A DNA stretch of 64,000 nucleotides. Origin: Planctomycetota bacterium. GTDB taxonomy: Bacteria > Planctomycetota > SZUA-567. Position 1 is the first letter of the stretch, and each line of letters begins with the position of its first letter. Below the pieces are notes generated by a model. It had not been told where the DNA came from. It ran no database searches and was given only the letters and a program-made list of their open reading frames with translations. The DNA is taken from NCBI GenBank assembly GCA_020060765.1, contig JAGUZQ010000052.1, forward strand, positions 1 to 64,000. The letters run 5' to 3'. The position numbers and the translations under genes are program-made. This document shows positions 53,486-61,905 of the stretch, in pieces.

Positions 53486-54346
53486 ATGGTAGATTATCTG
53501 AATCACTGGGGGTTGAGCGAGCGCCCCTTCGAGGCTTCCTCCGGCGCAGGACACTTTTTCTCAGGTCGCCAGCATCGCGAGGCGTTGGAGCGGCTGTTAT
53601 ATCTGGTGCGGGACGGCGACATGAGCTTCGGTGTTCTCACCGGGGAAATCGGCTGCGGCAAGACAGTTGTGGCCAACATGGTGGCGCGGCAGTTGCTGGG
53701 AAGGGAATGCCACGTGGTCATGCTGGAGAACTCGTTTGGTAATTTCGATGAAATCATGCGGGAAATCGCTGCCGGGATGAACCCGGTGCCTGCGCTGCGT
53801 CGCCACACCGCCAGGCGCGACGCCGGTTACAGCCGTTACGAACTGGTGCGGCGCTTCCGCGACCAGTTGGAATTCAAGTTCACGCGGTTGCGGCGGAGGC
53901 TGGTGGTGATGCTGGACGAGGCGCAGCAGCTTTCGGAAGAGGCGTTGGTAGAATTGAAAAACCTGACCAATCTCGCGGGTGGAGGAACCAACCCGCTGAC
54001 CATTATCCTGTCGGGGCAACCGGAGTTGGGGGAACTGATCCGCTCCCTGCCGCAGATCGACCAGCGCATTGGTCTGCGCTACCACCTCCTGCCGCTGGAA
54101 GCGGAGGAAGTGGGGGATTATGTCGACAGCCGGATGCGCGCGGCGGGTTATAAGCATGAAACCAGCGTGTTCGCGGATGAGGCGAAAGCCGCGCTCGCTC
54201 AGACGACCGGGGGTGTACCCCGGGAAATAAACCGGATTTGCAAACTGGCTCTCGACCGGGCGTTTTCGCTCGGGCGGGAGAGGGTTGAGGCGGATATGGT
54301 TGGTCAGATAGCTGAAGATGTGTTCAAGCAGAGCGCATGGCTGTGA
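53486..54346 (+). CDS. ExeA-like AAA ATPase of an EPS locus
   Basis: AAA ATPase of 286 residues with Walker A GEIGCGKT (near residue 54), Walker B VVMLDEAQQL (near 139) and a sensor-type SGQPELGELI. It matches GspA/ExeA relatives, in particular the ATPases found next to Wzc kinases in exopolysaccharide/exosortase loci. There is no periplasmic peptidoglycan-binding domain or membrane segment. GGAGGAAAG precedes the ATG. It lies 12 bases before wzc. Confidence 0.87.
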   Translation: MVDYLNHWGLSERPFEASSGAGHFFSGRQHREALERLLYLVRDGDMSFGVLTGEIGCGKTVVANMVARQLLGRECHVVMLENSFGNFDEIMREIAAGMNPVPALRRHTARRDAGYSRYELVRRFRDQLEFKFTRLRRRLVVMLDEAQQLSEEALVELKNLTNLAGGGTNPLTIILSGQPELGELIRSLPQIDQRIGLRYHLLPLEAEEVGDYVDSRMRAAGYKHETSVFADEAKAALAQTTGGVPREINRICKLALDRAFSLGRERVEADMVGQIAEDVFKQSAWL

Positions 54347-54358
54347 AAGGTGTAACCC

Positions 54359-56857
54359 GTGACCTCACAAAGTGACGAATTCAGCTTGAGAAAGATGGAG
54401 GAGGACAAGCGGCGCCTGGAAGAGGCGGCTAAGCAAGCCGCGTCCCAGCCGGGCAGCGGCGCCTACAGCGCCTCTCCGCCGCGGCTCCAGGCGGCTATCG
54501 CGCCCAGCGGCGCGACTGTCCCCAACGCGGAAATCGCGCCGCAGGAGTTCTTCTCCCGCTCAAGCCACTCCGATGTCGACGCGATCCAGATAAAGCGCGT
54601 GGTGCGCATGATCCGGCGACGCTGGCTCACCATCGGCCTATTGACGCTGGTGTTGCCCGGGGCCATGTACTGCTATGACGGGCTGTTCAACCGGACGCCT
54701 TTCAAGGAGATCGTGCCTGCCTCCCTGCGTGCGACGCAGATTTATCAGGCTACGTCAAACTTCGAACGCAAGACCGCGGTCGTTACCTTGGAGACTACCG
54801 ATAGCTTCCGGGCCAGAACCGCGCAGAACGCCAATATCAACCAGATAGTCAGCCGTGAGGAATTCTTGGAGAAACTCTGCGACAACGCCCAACTCAAGAC
54901 TGATCTCAAGTATCGCGACGCGGAACTTAAGGAAGTTCAGGATCTGATCAGTCGCTTCCGCAACGGCGAGGGGGGGCTGGCTTCGATTTCCGCCTCGGCT
55001 CTGATCGACGGCATTGCCTCGGTGCGGGTGCGAGGCACCCATCCGAAACTGCTGGTGGCGCTGGCTTCGGGCATGGTCGAGACCCTGAACTGGTATTTCC
55101 TCAAGGAACGGCGGGAGAGTTTCCGCAGCGTTCTGGACAATCACCGCAATATGAAAAGCGAGTGGGACGGAAAATGCAACAAGTCTTCCGTGCAACTCGA
55201 CGAAGTCACCCGCGCCATCAAGAAAGAACTGGGCGATGACAATCAGATGCTGGAAAAGGAAAGCTTCCTGTTGCTGCCCAATCTCAAGCGGGAGGAATTC
55301 CAACTCCAGCAGGCGCAGACCGACCTGAATATCCAGCTCGTGTTGTTCAAGAAAAAGGCCAAGTACGACGAGATCGCCGCGCGCCTGAAGATCAAGGATG
55401 ACGCCGACATCGTGAAGGTGCTGGTCAATGGCAATCCCCTGCGCATGGAGTGGGCCAAGCTGGAAGGTGAGCTGACCAAGATAAAGACCCGTTACACCGA
55501 CGAGCATCCTTCCGTCATCACCCTTGAGAACGACATCGAGGCGATCAAGGAGCGGTTGAAAAAAACCGGCGGCGCCACCTCGGCGGGAGAAGTGCCTCCG
55601 CTGCCGAAACTTAACGAGATCGAGGCGCTGGGGCGCGTCAGCCAGCTTCGCGACCAGATCGAACTTAACGAGCGCCGCCTGGCGGTGCTGGCCGAAAAGA
55701 TCAAAGTGGTGGAAAAGCAGCGGGAGGAAGAGACCCCGATCAAGAGAAGAGTTTCTCCCCAGTTGATCCAGCGGCAGGAGGAAATAAACAACGAGCTTTC
55801 GTACCTGCGCAGCAAGTCCCGCTTCGTCGCCAACAAGATTGCCGACATCGAGACTGCCCTGGCACAGCTCAGCGGCGAAGACGAGAAGAACGAGGAATTC
55901 GCCCTGCTGGGCGAGCCTGGCGGGGCAGGCATGATCAGCCCCACGACCTACATGGACGTGCTGCTGGCGCTGATTGTCGGCCTGATGTTTGGCTGCGGCG
56001 TGGCGTTCCTGGTGGAAAGCATGGACAACCGCCTGCATACGCCGACCGACGTCTACTACCATTTGCGCATTAACTACCTGGGCGTCATCCCCTACTGGGG
56101 CGCGGCCGAGCAGGTGACGATTTCACCAGAGCGACCAGACTCGCACATCGCGGAAGTATACGCCCACTTATGCAACAATATCCGCTACGGACGCATGGGC
56201 AACCCGGAGAAACGCCTGCTCATCGCCAGCGCTACCCAAGGCGAGGGCAAGAGCACCATCTCCGCCAATCTCGCCATCCGCTATGCGCTGGAGGGAAATA
56301 ATGTCATCCTGATCGACGCCGACATGCGCCGTCCCCGTGGTCACAAAATCCTGGACATCTTCCAGGGAGAGAAGACCATGCAGTTCGGCCTCTCCGACCT
56401 GCTCAGCGGCGACGCCTCCTTCAAGGAGGTGGTCTACGGCACCAGCATCCCCGGCCTCAGCCTGATGCCTGCCGGCAGCCGCGTGCGCAACGCCGCCAAG
56501 CTCCTGGGCAGCCCCAACATGGAAACCCTGCTCAAGGAAGCGGAGGAGAACTTCGATATCGTGATCGTCGACTGCCCGGCGGTGCTGCCGGTGGTGGACG
56601 CAACTATCATCGCTCCGCTCATGCGCGGCGTGCTGCTGGTGGCGGCGGCGGAAGAGGCGGAAATCGGCGCGGTGCGCATGGCGATGTACCGTCTGCAGCA
56701 TGTGGGCGCGCCGCTGGCGGGGGCAGTGCTCAACAAGGTGCGCGAGCGTTCCGCCAGCTATACTTATTACGGCTACCGCTATCGCGGCGGTTATTACTAC
56801 TCTCCCTACGGATCGCGCTTCACCGATCCCGACGAGAGTCTGGGAGACTCCGCCTAG
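54359..56857 (+). CDS. Wzc-type polysaccharide co-polymerase and tyrosine autokinase
   Basis: The 832-residue protein has a cytoplasmic N-terminus, membrane helices at about 88-108 and 530-553, a large periplasmic coiled-coil part between them, and a C-terminal BY-kinase: Walker A ATQGEGKSTI (near 624), Walker A' ILIDADMRRP and Walker B VIVDCPAV. The tail (about 800-820) has nine Tyr, the autophosphorylation cluster. It controls polymer length and export with the Wza protein encoded next. The start is GTG at 54359 after AAAGG. The long Pro/Ala/Gln-rich N-terminal 70 residues are unusual. Confidence 0.93.
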   Translation: MTSQSDEFSLRKMEEDKRRLEEAAKQAASQPGSGAYSASPPRLQAAIAPSGATVPNAEIAPQEFFSRSSHSDVDAIQIKRVVRMIRRRWLTIGLLTLVLPGAMYCYDGLFNRTPFKEIVPASLRATQIYQATSNFERKTAVVTLETTDSFRARTAQNANINQIVSREEFLEKLCDNAQLKTDLKYRDAELKEVQDLISRFRNGEGGLASISASALIDGIASVRVRGTHPKLLVALASGMVETLNWYFLKERRESFRSVLDNHRNMKSEWDGKCNKSSVQLDEVTRAIKKELGDDNQMLEKESFLLLPNLKREEFQLQQAQTDLNIQLVLFKKKAKYDEIAARLKIKDDADIVKVLVNGNPLRMEWAKLEGELTKIKTRYTDEHPSVITLENDIEAIKERLKKTGGATSAGEVPPLPKLNEIEALGRVSQLRDQIELNERRLAVLAEKIKVVEKQREEETPIKRRVSPQLIQRQEEINNELSYLRSKSRFVANKIADIETALAQLSGEDEKNEEFALLGEPGGAGMISPTTYMDVLLALIVGLMFGCGVAFLVESMDNRLHTPTDVYYHLRINYLGVIPYWGAAEQVTISPERPDSHIAEVYAHLCNNIRYGRMGNPEKRLLIASATQGEGKSTISANLAIRYALEGNNVILIDADMRRPRGHKILDIFQGEKTMQFGLSDLLSGDASFKEVVYGTSIPGLSLMPAGSRVRNAAKLLGSPNMETLLKEAEENFDIVIVDCPAVLPVVDATIIAPLMRGVLLVAAAEEAEIGAVRMAMYRLQHVGAPLAGAVLNKVRERSASYTYYGYRYRGGYYYSPYGSRFTDPDESLGDSA

Positions 56858-56940
56858 GTGCGTGCCGCACAGGCGTATTACGCAAGCGAGTTCGGAGCGG
56901 CAATGTTTTCGCGCTCCCTTCGTTCGCGGGTTATGGTTAG
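56855..56940. repeat. Dispersed repeat starting at the wzc stop codon
   Basis: Begins TAGGTGCGTGCCGCAC with TAG as the stop of wzc, continues with a segment like 10605-10645 (ACGCAAGCGAGTTCGGAGCG) and the shared core CGCGCTCCCTTCGTTCGCGG. It is the third copy of the family at 10570 and 14083. The right arm is missing. The rest of the gap to 57066 shows nothing else. Confidence 0.78.
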
Positions 56941-57066
56941 AGAAGGTTTTACGAGTTGCGGCTGGTTGCCGCTGGCAAGTTACGCTGTTGCGCTGATGAA
57001 GGACTTATGAATAACGGTCTTCCTTCGTTTGCGGATTTGGGTTGAAGTTAATCATAGGAGTACGCT

Positions 57067-58671
57067 ATGAAAGCATTTGGTCGGCGACCACGGGCATTAT
57101 TACCCGTAGCGTTACTGCTGACCTGTTCTCTACTCGGCCTCAGCGGATGTAGCGAGCAGGTGGACAGGGTCACCGGTATCTTCAGCAAGCACGAGCCCGC
57201 GCCGAGCGCCGACCGCGACATCTCCGCCCTGGCTGCTCCCTCGACCACCGCCACTCCGGCTACCGCCGGACAGAAAGGCGGCGTGCGCCGCTTCTGGAAC
57301 AAATTTGTAAACTCTGACGAAAACAAGGCAAGCGGGAAGAAGGCGGAAACTACCGAGGTTAAACAAGCCAAGCCGGATGAAACTTGCATCAGGGTCAAAC
57401 TTTGCATGGACGGCAGCATCCAGCAGGAAAATCTCAGCGGCGACGAGCCGAAAAGGGCAGAACCGGTCGCGCGCAAGGCCGGAGCGGAATTGATGCCTGA
57501 ACTCGAAGCCAACGCACCGGTTCCCGCGCCTTCCCTGGGCGATGTTTTTGGCGACGACGCGAAGGCAGGAGACGGGGAAGCGGTTCCTCCCGCTCCTCTG
57601 CCAGAGCCGGAAATAGAGGATGTCAGACCCGTATTGAGAAATCCGGAACTTGGAGATGCGCCGGCAAAAGACAATTCCCGCCAGACAGTGAACGCGTCCG
57701 AGGATGTGGATTTCCGTTATCACATTCGCAGCGGCGACAGTCTCAACATCTCCATCCCCGGCGAAGCAGGCACTGCCCGGAGCGTGCCGGTGCAGCCCGA
57801 TGGTTATGTTCGCTATCTTTACGATATCGAGCTGCTGGCGGCGGGAAAAACCTACAAGCAACTTCACGACGAACTGCTGGTGAAACTGACCAAGTATTAC
57901 AAGAATCCCCGCGTGACCGTGATCGGCGAAAGCTTCAAGGGCAACTCCGTGTTTGTCATGGGGCCGGTCTCGAATCCCGGAGCGCACGTGATCAACCGCG
58001 GCACGAAATTGCTTGACGTCCTGTCCTCGGCTGGGGTGCTCAGCCTGCTGCCGCAGATAGACTCGGCTTCCGGGAGCATGAGCCGCCAGAGCGATGTGGT
58101 CGATCTGGACGGTGCCTATATCGCCCGCGACGACCGGGTGCTGGAGGTGGACTTCCGCAAGCTGCTGCTGCAGCGTGACCTCAAGAATAATAATATCCCG
58201 CTCAAACCCGGCGATTTCATCTTCATCCCGTCCAGCATCGGTACGGAGAAGAAGGTCTATCTCTGCGGCAGGATCGACACGCCCCAGGTGTATTACTACA
58301 CTGGGTCGCTCAGCTTCATGGAGGCGATGCTGGTGGCGGGCGGTGCCGATACCGACGCCAGCGACGGCGGTGCTGGCGGCAACACCGCCAACGCCCGCAA
58401 CTGTTACATCGTCCGCGGCAAGGAAAAGGAGCCGATCAAGGTCGACTGGCCCGCGATCCAGATGGGCAAAAAGCCTGACATACAACTGGCGTCGGGAGAT
58501 ATTGTCTACGTGCCGGAACGCGCCTTGTCCTACGGTTCCCGCGTGACGACCAGCGTAATCAGGGAAATCCTGGCACCGTTGCAGTCGGTGATAGACTCCC
58601 ACGAGATGACCAAGAACTACTACCGGCGCGAATGGCAGTTGCCCTCGCGCGGCAAGGCGAGATTGAAGTAA
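57067..58671 (+). CDS. Wza-type polysaccharide export lipoprotein
   Basis: A lipoprotein signal (residues 1-28, lipobox LSGC with C28) leads to an acidic, Pro/Ala-rich linker of about 180 residues and then the polysaccharide export domain (about 215-300: YHIRSGDSLNISIPGEAGTA, in part) and SLBB-type beta-grasp repeats (about 300-500). It forms the outer-membrane channel for the EPS. AGGAG precedes the ATG. The long linker is not usual for Wza. It ends in a terminator shared with the convergent kinase gene. Confidence 0.92.
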   Translation: MKAFGRRPRALLPVALLLTCSLLGLSGCSEQVDRVTGIFSKHEPAPSADRDISALAAPSTTATPATAGQKGGVRRFWNKFVNSDENKASGKKAETTEVKQAKPDETCIRVKLCMDGSIQQENLSGDEPKRAEPVARKAGAELMPELEANAPVPAPSLGDVFGDDAKAGDGEAVPPAPLPEPEIEDVRPVLRNPELGDAPAKDNSRQTVNASEDVDFRYHIRSGDSLNISIPGEAGTARSVPVQPDGYVRYLYDIELLAAGKTYKQLHDELLVKLTKYYKNPRVTVIGESFKGNSVFVMGPVSNPGAHVINRGTKLLDVLSSAGVLSLLPQIDSASGSMSRQSDVVDLDGAYIARDDRVLEVDFRKLLLQRDLKNNNIPLKPGDFIFIPSSIGTEKKVYLCGRIDTPQVYYYTGSLSFMEAMLVAGGADTDASDGGAGGNTANARNCYIVRGKEKEPIKVDWPAIQMGKKPDIQLASGDIVYVPERALSYGSRVTTSVIREILAPLQSVIDSHEMTKNYYRREWQLPSRGKARLK

Positions 58672-58685
58672 TCTGACTTCGCAGA

Positions 58686-58714
58686 AAATGCCCGGCGCAG
58701 GCCGGGCATTTTTT
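58686..58714. terminator. Bidirectional intrinsic terminator
   Basis: AAAATGCCCGGC (58685-58696), loop GCAG, GCCGGGCATTTTTT. The A-run before and T-run after the stem make it usable from both sides, for wza and the convergent histidine kinase. Confidence 0.92.
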
Positions 58715-60284
58715 ATTGGCGGGATTTGTTTTCCCGGAACACGGCGACCAGCCGGGAGACTTCCTGCAGGAAGTTGCGCAAGTCGAGCGGCCGTCTGATG
58801 GCCTGGGTCGCGCCGGCTTTGATGCAATCCTGCACGGTTTTGTGACTGAGCCGGGGGGTAGTTACCATGATGGGGGTGTAGGGGTTGTTCAGGCGCAGTG
58901 AGCCGACCAGTTCGCCGGGGGTGTTGTCTCCCAGCAGCACATCCAGCAGGATCAGGTCGAAATAGCGGTCTTCAGTGGCGCTGACGGCGTCGGCGGCGTT
59001 GTTGACCGAGAATATCTTGTAACCAGAGCGATCCAGCACGGTTTCCATCACGTCCAGCATGATTTTATCTGATTCGGCCAGTAGTATCCTGTCTTGAAAA
59101 TCCTTCAGCTTATCGAGCGACTGTTTCCGCGCCGGAGATGCCCCGCCCGGATTTTTGGTGTAGAGGTCGGTCAGGAAAAGCAGTTTCGCGTGGTTGACTG
59201 GTTTGGCCAGGCAGCAGGCCGCGCCCATGCTCAGGGCTTCACGCGCCATTTCCGGCGAGTAGCCGGCGGTTATCATAACTACCGGCGGGATTTCGTAATC
59301 CCGGCCGATGGCGGCGAGATGTTTCAGCATTTCCGTGCCGCTCATCTGCGGCATCATCTGGTCGAGCAGGATCAGGTCTAATTCCTGGTTGAAGAATATG
59401 TTCATCGCCTCCTTGCCGTTTTCGGCGGTGACCACCTCGTAGTTGGCCTTGGCCAGAATGGTGGTGAATATCCGGCGGATAGTGGGATCGTCGTCCACTA
59501 CTAGAATGCTGCGCCTTGTTTCGACCAGAAGCGCGACCGGGGGGAAGGCCAGGCGCACTTCAGTGCCGAAGCCCTCCTCGGAATGGATATCCAGAGAGCC
59601 GCCCAGGGTAGAGATAATGCCGTCAGCCACCGAAAGACCCAGACCCTTGGCGTGGGGCAGGTGGCCGATGGCAAGCGAACCTTTGGTGGTGAAGAACGGA
59701 ATTTTGGCCTGTTCGATCTGGCGGGCGTTCATGCCAGCGCCATTGTCCTTGATACGCAAAACGGCCTCGCCGTCCTCGGTGCTGGTGGTGACGGTCAGCA
59801 GGCGCGGCGGATCTTCTCTTTCCGCCACCGCTTCCGCCGCATTTTGCAGAATATCCAGCATTGCCACGCAGAACAGGGCGGGGTCGAGACTGATCGGAGG
59901 CGCGCTGTTGAAATTGGTTTCCACGGCAATCTTTTTTTCGCGCATCCCTTCGCGCCAGAGACCCAGCACATCCTCGACCGTGGAGTTAAGTTCCACCGTC
60001 TCCCACTGGGGCTTGTCGGAATGGGAGAAATGCTGAAGCCGCCGCACGATTTCCCCGCCCCGCTTGGCTGCTTGAAGGTTAGCTTTGAACGCCCGTTCCA
60101 TCAGATCGCGATCCTGCATATTGTCTTCCAGAGCCATCTGGGAATAACCTTGCACAGCCACCAGCAGGTTGTTGAATTCGTGCGCCACTCCTGCCGCAAT
60201 TGTTTCCAGAGCGCGCAGTTGGCGGTCGATCAGATAAGTTCGACATTCCGCGAAAATACTGTCTTTTTCCGGTTCTTCCGCCAT
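58713..60284 (-). CDS. Hybrid histidine kinase with two receiver domains
   Basis: The kinase core has H35 in the H-box AAGVAHEFNNLL, N-box DILQNAAEAV, G1 DNGAGM and G2 GLGLSVADGI (residues about 20-255). Receiver 1 (about 260-385) has the D-D pair in VVDDDPTIRR, the acceptor Asp in LILLDQMMP and a lysine in LAKPVNH. Receiver 2 (about 405-520) has LILLDVLLGD but AIRRPLD in place of the conserved K-P. There is no sensor or membrane segment, so the input must come from partner proteins. It converges with the EPS genes and may control them. Confidence 0.92.
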   Translation of the reverse strand: MAEEPEKDSIFAECRTYLIDRQLRALETIAAGVAHEFNNLLVAVQGYSQMALEDNMQDRDLMERAFKANLQAAKRGGEIVRRLQHFSHSDKPQWETVELNSTVEDVLGLWREGMREKKIAVETNFNSAPPISLDPALFCVAMLDILQNAAEAVAEREDPPRLLTVTTSTEDGEAVLRIKDNGAGMNARQIEQAKIPFFTTKGSLAIGHLPHAKGLGLSVADGIISTLGGSLDIHSEEGFGTEVRLAFPPVALLVETRRSILVVDDDPTIRRIFTTILAKANYEVVTAENGKEAMNIFFNQELDLILLDQMMPQMSGTEMLKHLAAIGRDYEIPPVVMITAGYSPEMAREALSMGAACCLAKPVNHAKLLFLTDLYTKNPGGASPARKQSLDKLKDFQDRILLAESDKIMLDVMETVLDRSGYKIFSVNNAADAVSATEDRYFDLILLDVLLGDNTPGELVGSLRLNNPYTPIMVTTPRLSHKTVQDCIKAGATQAIRRPLDLRNFLQEVSRLVAVFRENKSRQ

Positions 60285-60549
60285 CTTTCCACCCTTTACA
60301 AATAATCAGGCAAATAAAATCGAATGATCTTCTAACAATTAGTATGCCAGAAAGCGACCTGGTTTTAGGTGCATTTCAGCGTTTTGGCAGATTTTGAAGT
60401 ATATATTTATACAGCAAAAATAAGCTTCTGTGTGTTTCTACACACCAGGGTGGTGGTGCAATATGCGGAAAAATTTGTCTGTCGCGGAAAAATGTGCTAT
60501 GCTTTTTCTTGGCTAGGATTTTTGCGGCCGGGAGTCAGGGAGCGGAAAA

Positions 60550-61905
60550 ATGAAAATCGCGATTGTCGGCGCGGGCAGGATGGGTTTCAGTCTGGCCAGG
60601 CAGCTTGATCTGGAAGGCCACGAGGTATTTGTGATCGAGCGCAATCTCGACCTGGTCGAGCAGGTGAGCAGCCGCCTGGACGTAATGGCTATTGCCGGTT
60701 CCGGTTCGCAGATGCGAATACTGCGCGAGGCAGGGTTGGAGGATGCGGATCTGCTTATCGCCGCGACCGGTTCCGACGAGGTGAATATCGTCGCCTGTCT
60801 GCTGGCGCGGGAACTGGGGGTCAGGCGCCGCATCGCGCGCGTGGGCTCCAGCGATCTGGCGGAGGATTTGCGCGAAACCGACTGCGGCGTGCTGGGCGTG
60901 GACGAGTTCGTGCATCCCCAGCAGGTGGCGGTGAAGCGCCTGCGCCACATGGTGACCAGTCCCGGTACCGCAGAGTCGGCCGAGTTCGGCGAGGGCAGGA
61001 TCGTGCTGCGTGCGTTGCGGGTGGAGGAAAACAGTCCTCTCTGCCGTGGCAGCCTGCAGCAACTCCGAGACATGTTCGACCGGCCTTTCCTGGTCGCCGC
61101 CGTCAAGCGCAATCATGAACTGTTTGTTCCTTCCGGCGATTTCCAGCTGGATCAGGGTGACCTCGCTTACGTGGTGATGCGCGAGGAAAACCTGAACTCC
61201 TTTCTCGACGCTTTCGGCTTCGGTTCTGAGCAGGTAAAGCGGGTGCTGGTTTTCGGCGCAGGCAAGATGGGGCAGGACTTCTGCGCCTCCATCGAGCCGC
61301 TGGTGCGCGACGTCATGCTGGTGGATACCGATGAAGCTCTCTGCGCGCGCGCCGCCGAACGCCTGACCGACACTTCCGTGATTCACGGCTCCCCTTCCGA
61401 CCGGTCGCTGTTGGAGGACCTGAAAATCGAAGGGGTCGACATGTTCCTGGCGATGAGCGACAGTGACGAGCAGAATCTCGCCCCTTCGCTGCTGGTCAAA
61501 CGCTTGGGCGTTAAGCGCGCGATCATGCTGTCAGGGCATCCCGAACACGTGGAGCTGTTCGAGTCTTTGCCGCTGGACGGGGTAGTGTCTCCGCTGCTGC
61601 TGTCGGTCGGGGCGATTATCCGTTCCGTCCGGACAGGCACCGTGGTCTCGCTGTTTAATCTGGCGGGAACGCGGGGCGAGGCGCTGGAAGTCATCGCCAC
61701 CGCAGGCGCGCGGGGGGTAGGCAGGCCGCTCAAGGATGTCAACCTGTCGCGCGGCATCGTGGTGGCAGCGGTGATGAACAACCGCGACGCCAGCGTGGCA
61801 GGAGGGCTGACAGTGGTCAATCCCGGTGACCGGGTGGTGTTGGTCGCGCAGCATCGCAAATGCGCCGAGGCGGTAGAGACTTTTTCCGGAGGCGGCGACA
61901 GTTGA
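60550..61905 (+). CDS. trkA: Trk potassium uptake regulator TrkA
   Basis: Peripheral NAD-binding subunit that gates TrkH. It has two RCK_N/RCK_C repeats: the first Rossmann motif IVGAGRMG (residues 4-11) with IERN at the end of strand 2, and the second FGAGKMG (near 235) with VDTD. Length 451 is normal. GGGAG precedes the ATG. Its TGA overlaps the TTG start of trkH. Confidence 0.95.
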   Translation: MKIAIVGAGRMGFSLARQLDLEGHEVFVIERNLDLVEQVSSRLDVMAIAGSGSQMRILREAGLEDADLLIAATGSDEVNIVACLLARELGVRRRIARVGSSDLAEDLRETDCGVLGVDEFVHPQQVAVKRLRHMVTSPGTAESAEFGEGRIVLRALRVEENSPLCRGSLQQLRDMFDRPFLVAAVKRNHELFVPSGDFQLDQGDLAYVVMREENLNSFLDAFGFGSEQVKRVLVFGAGKMGQDFCASIEPLVRDVMLVDTDEALCARAAERLTDTSVIHGSPSDRSLLEDLKIEGVDMFLAMSDSDEQNLAPSLLVKRLGVKRAIMLSGHPEHVELFESLPLDGVVSPLLLSVGAIIRSVRTGTVVSLFNLAGTRGEALEVIATAGARGVGRPLKDVNLSRGIVVAAVMNNRDASVAGGLTVVNPGDRVVLVAQHRKCAEAVETFSGGGDS

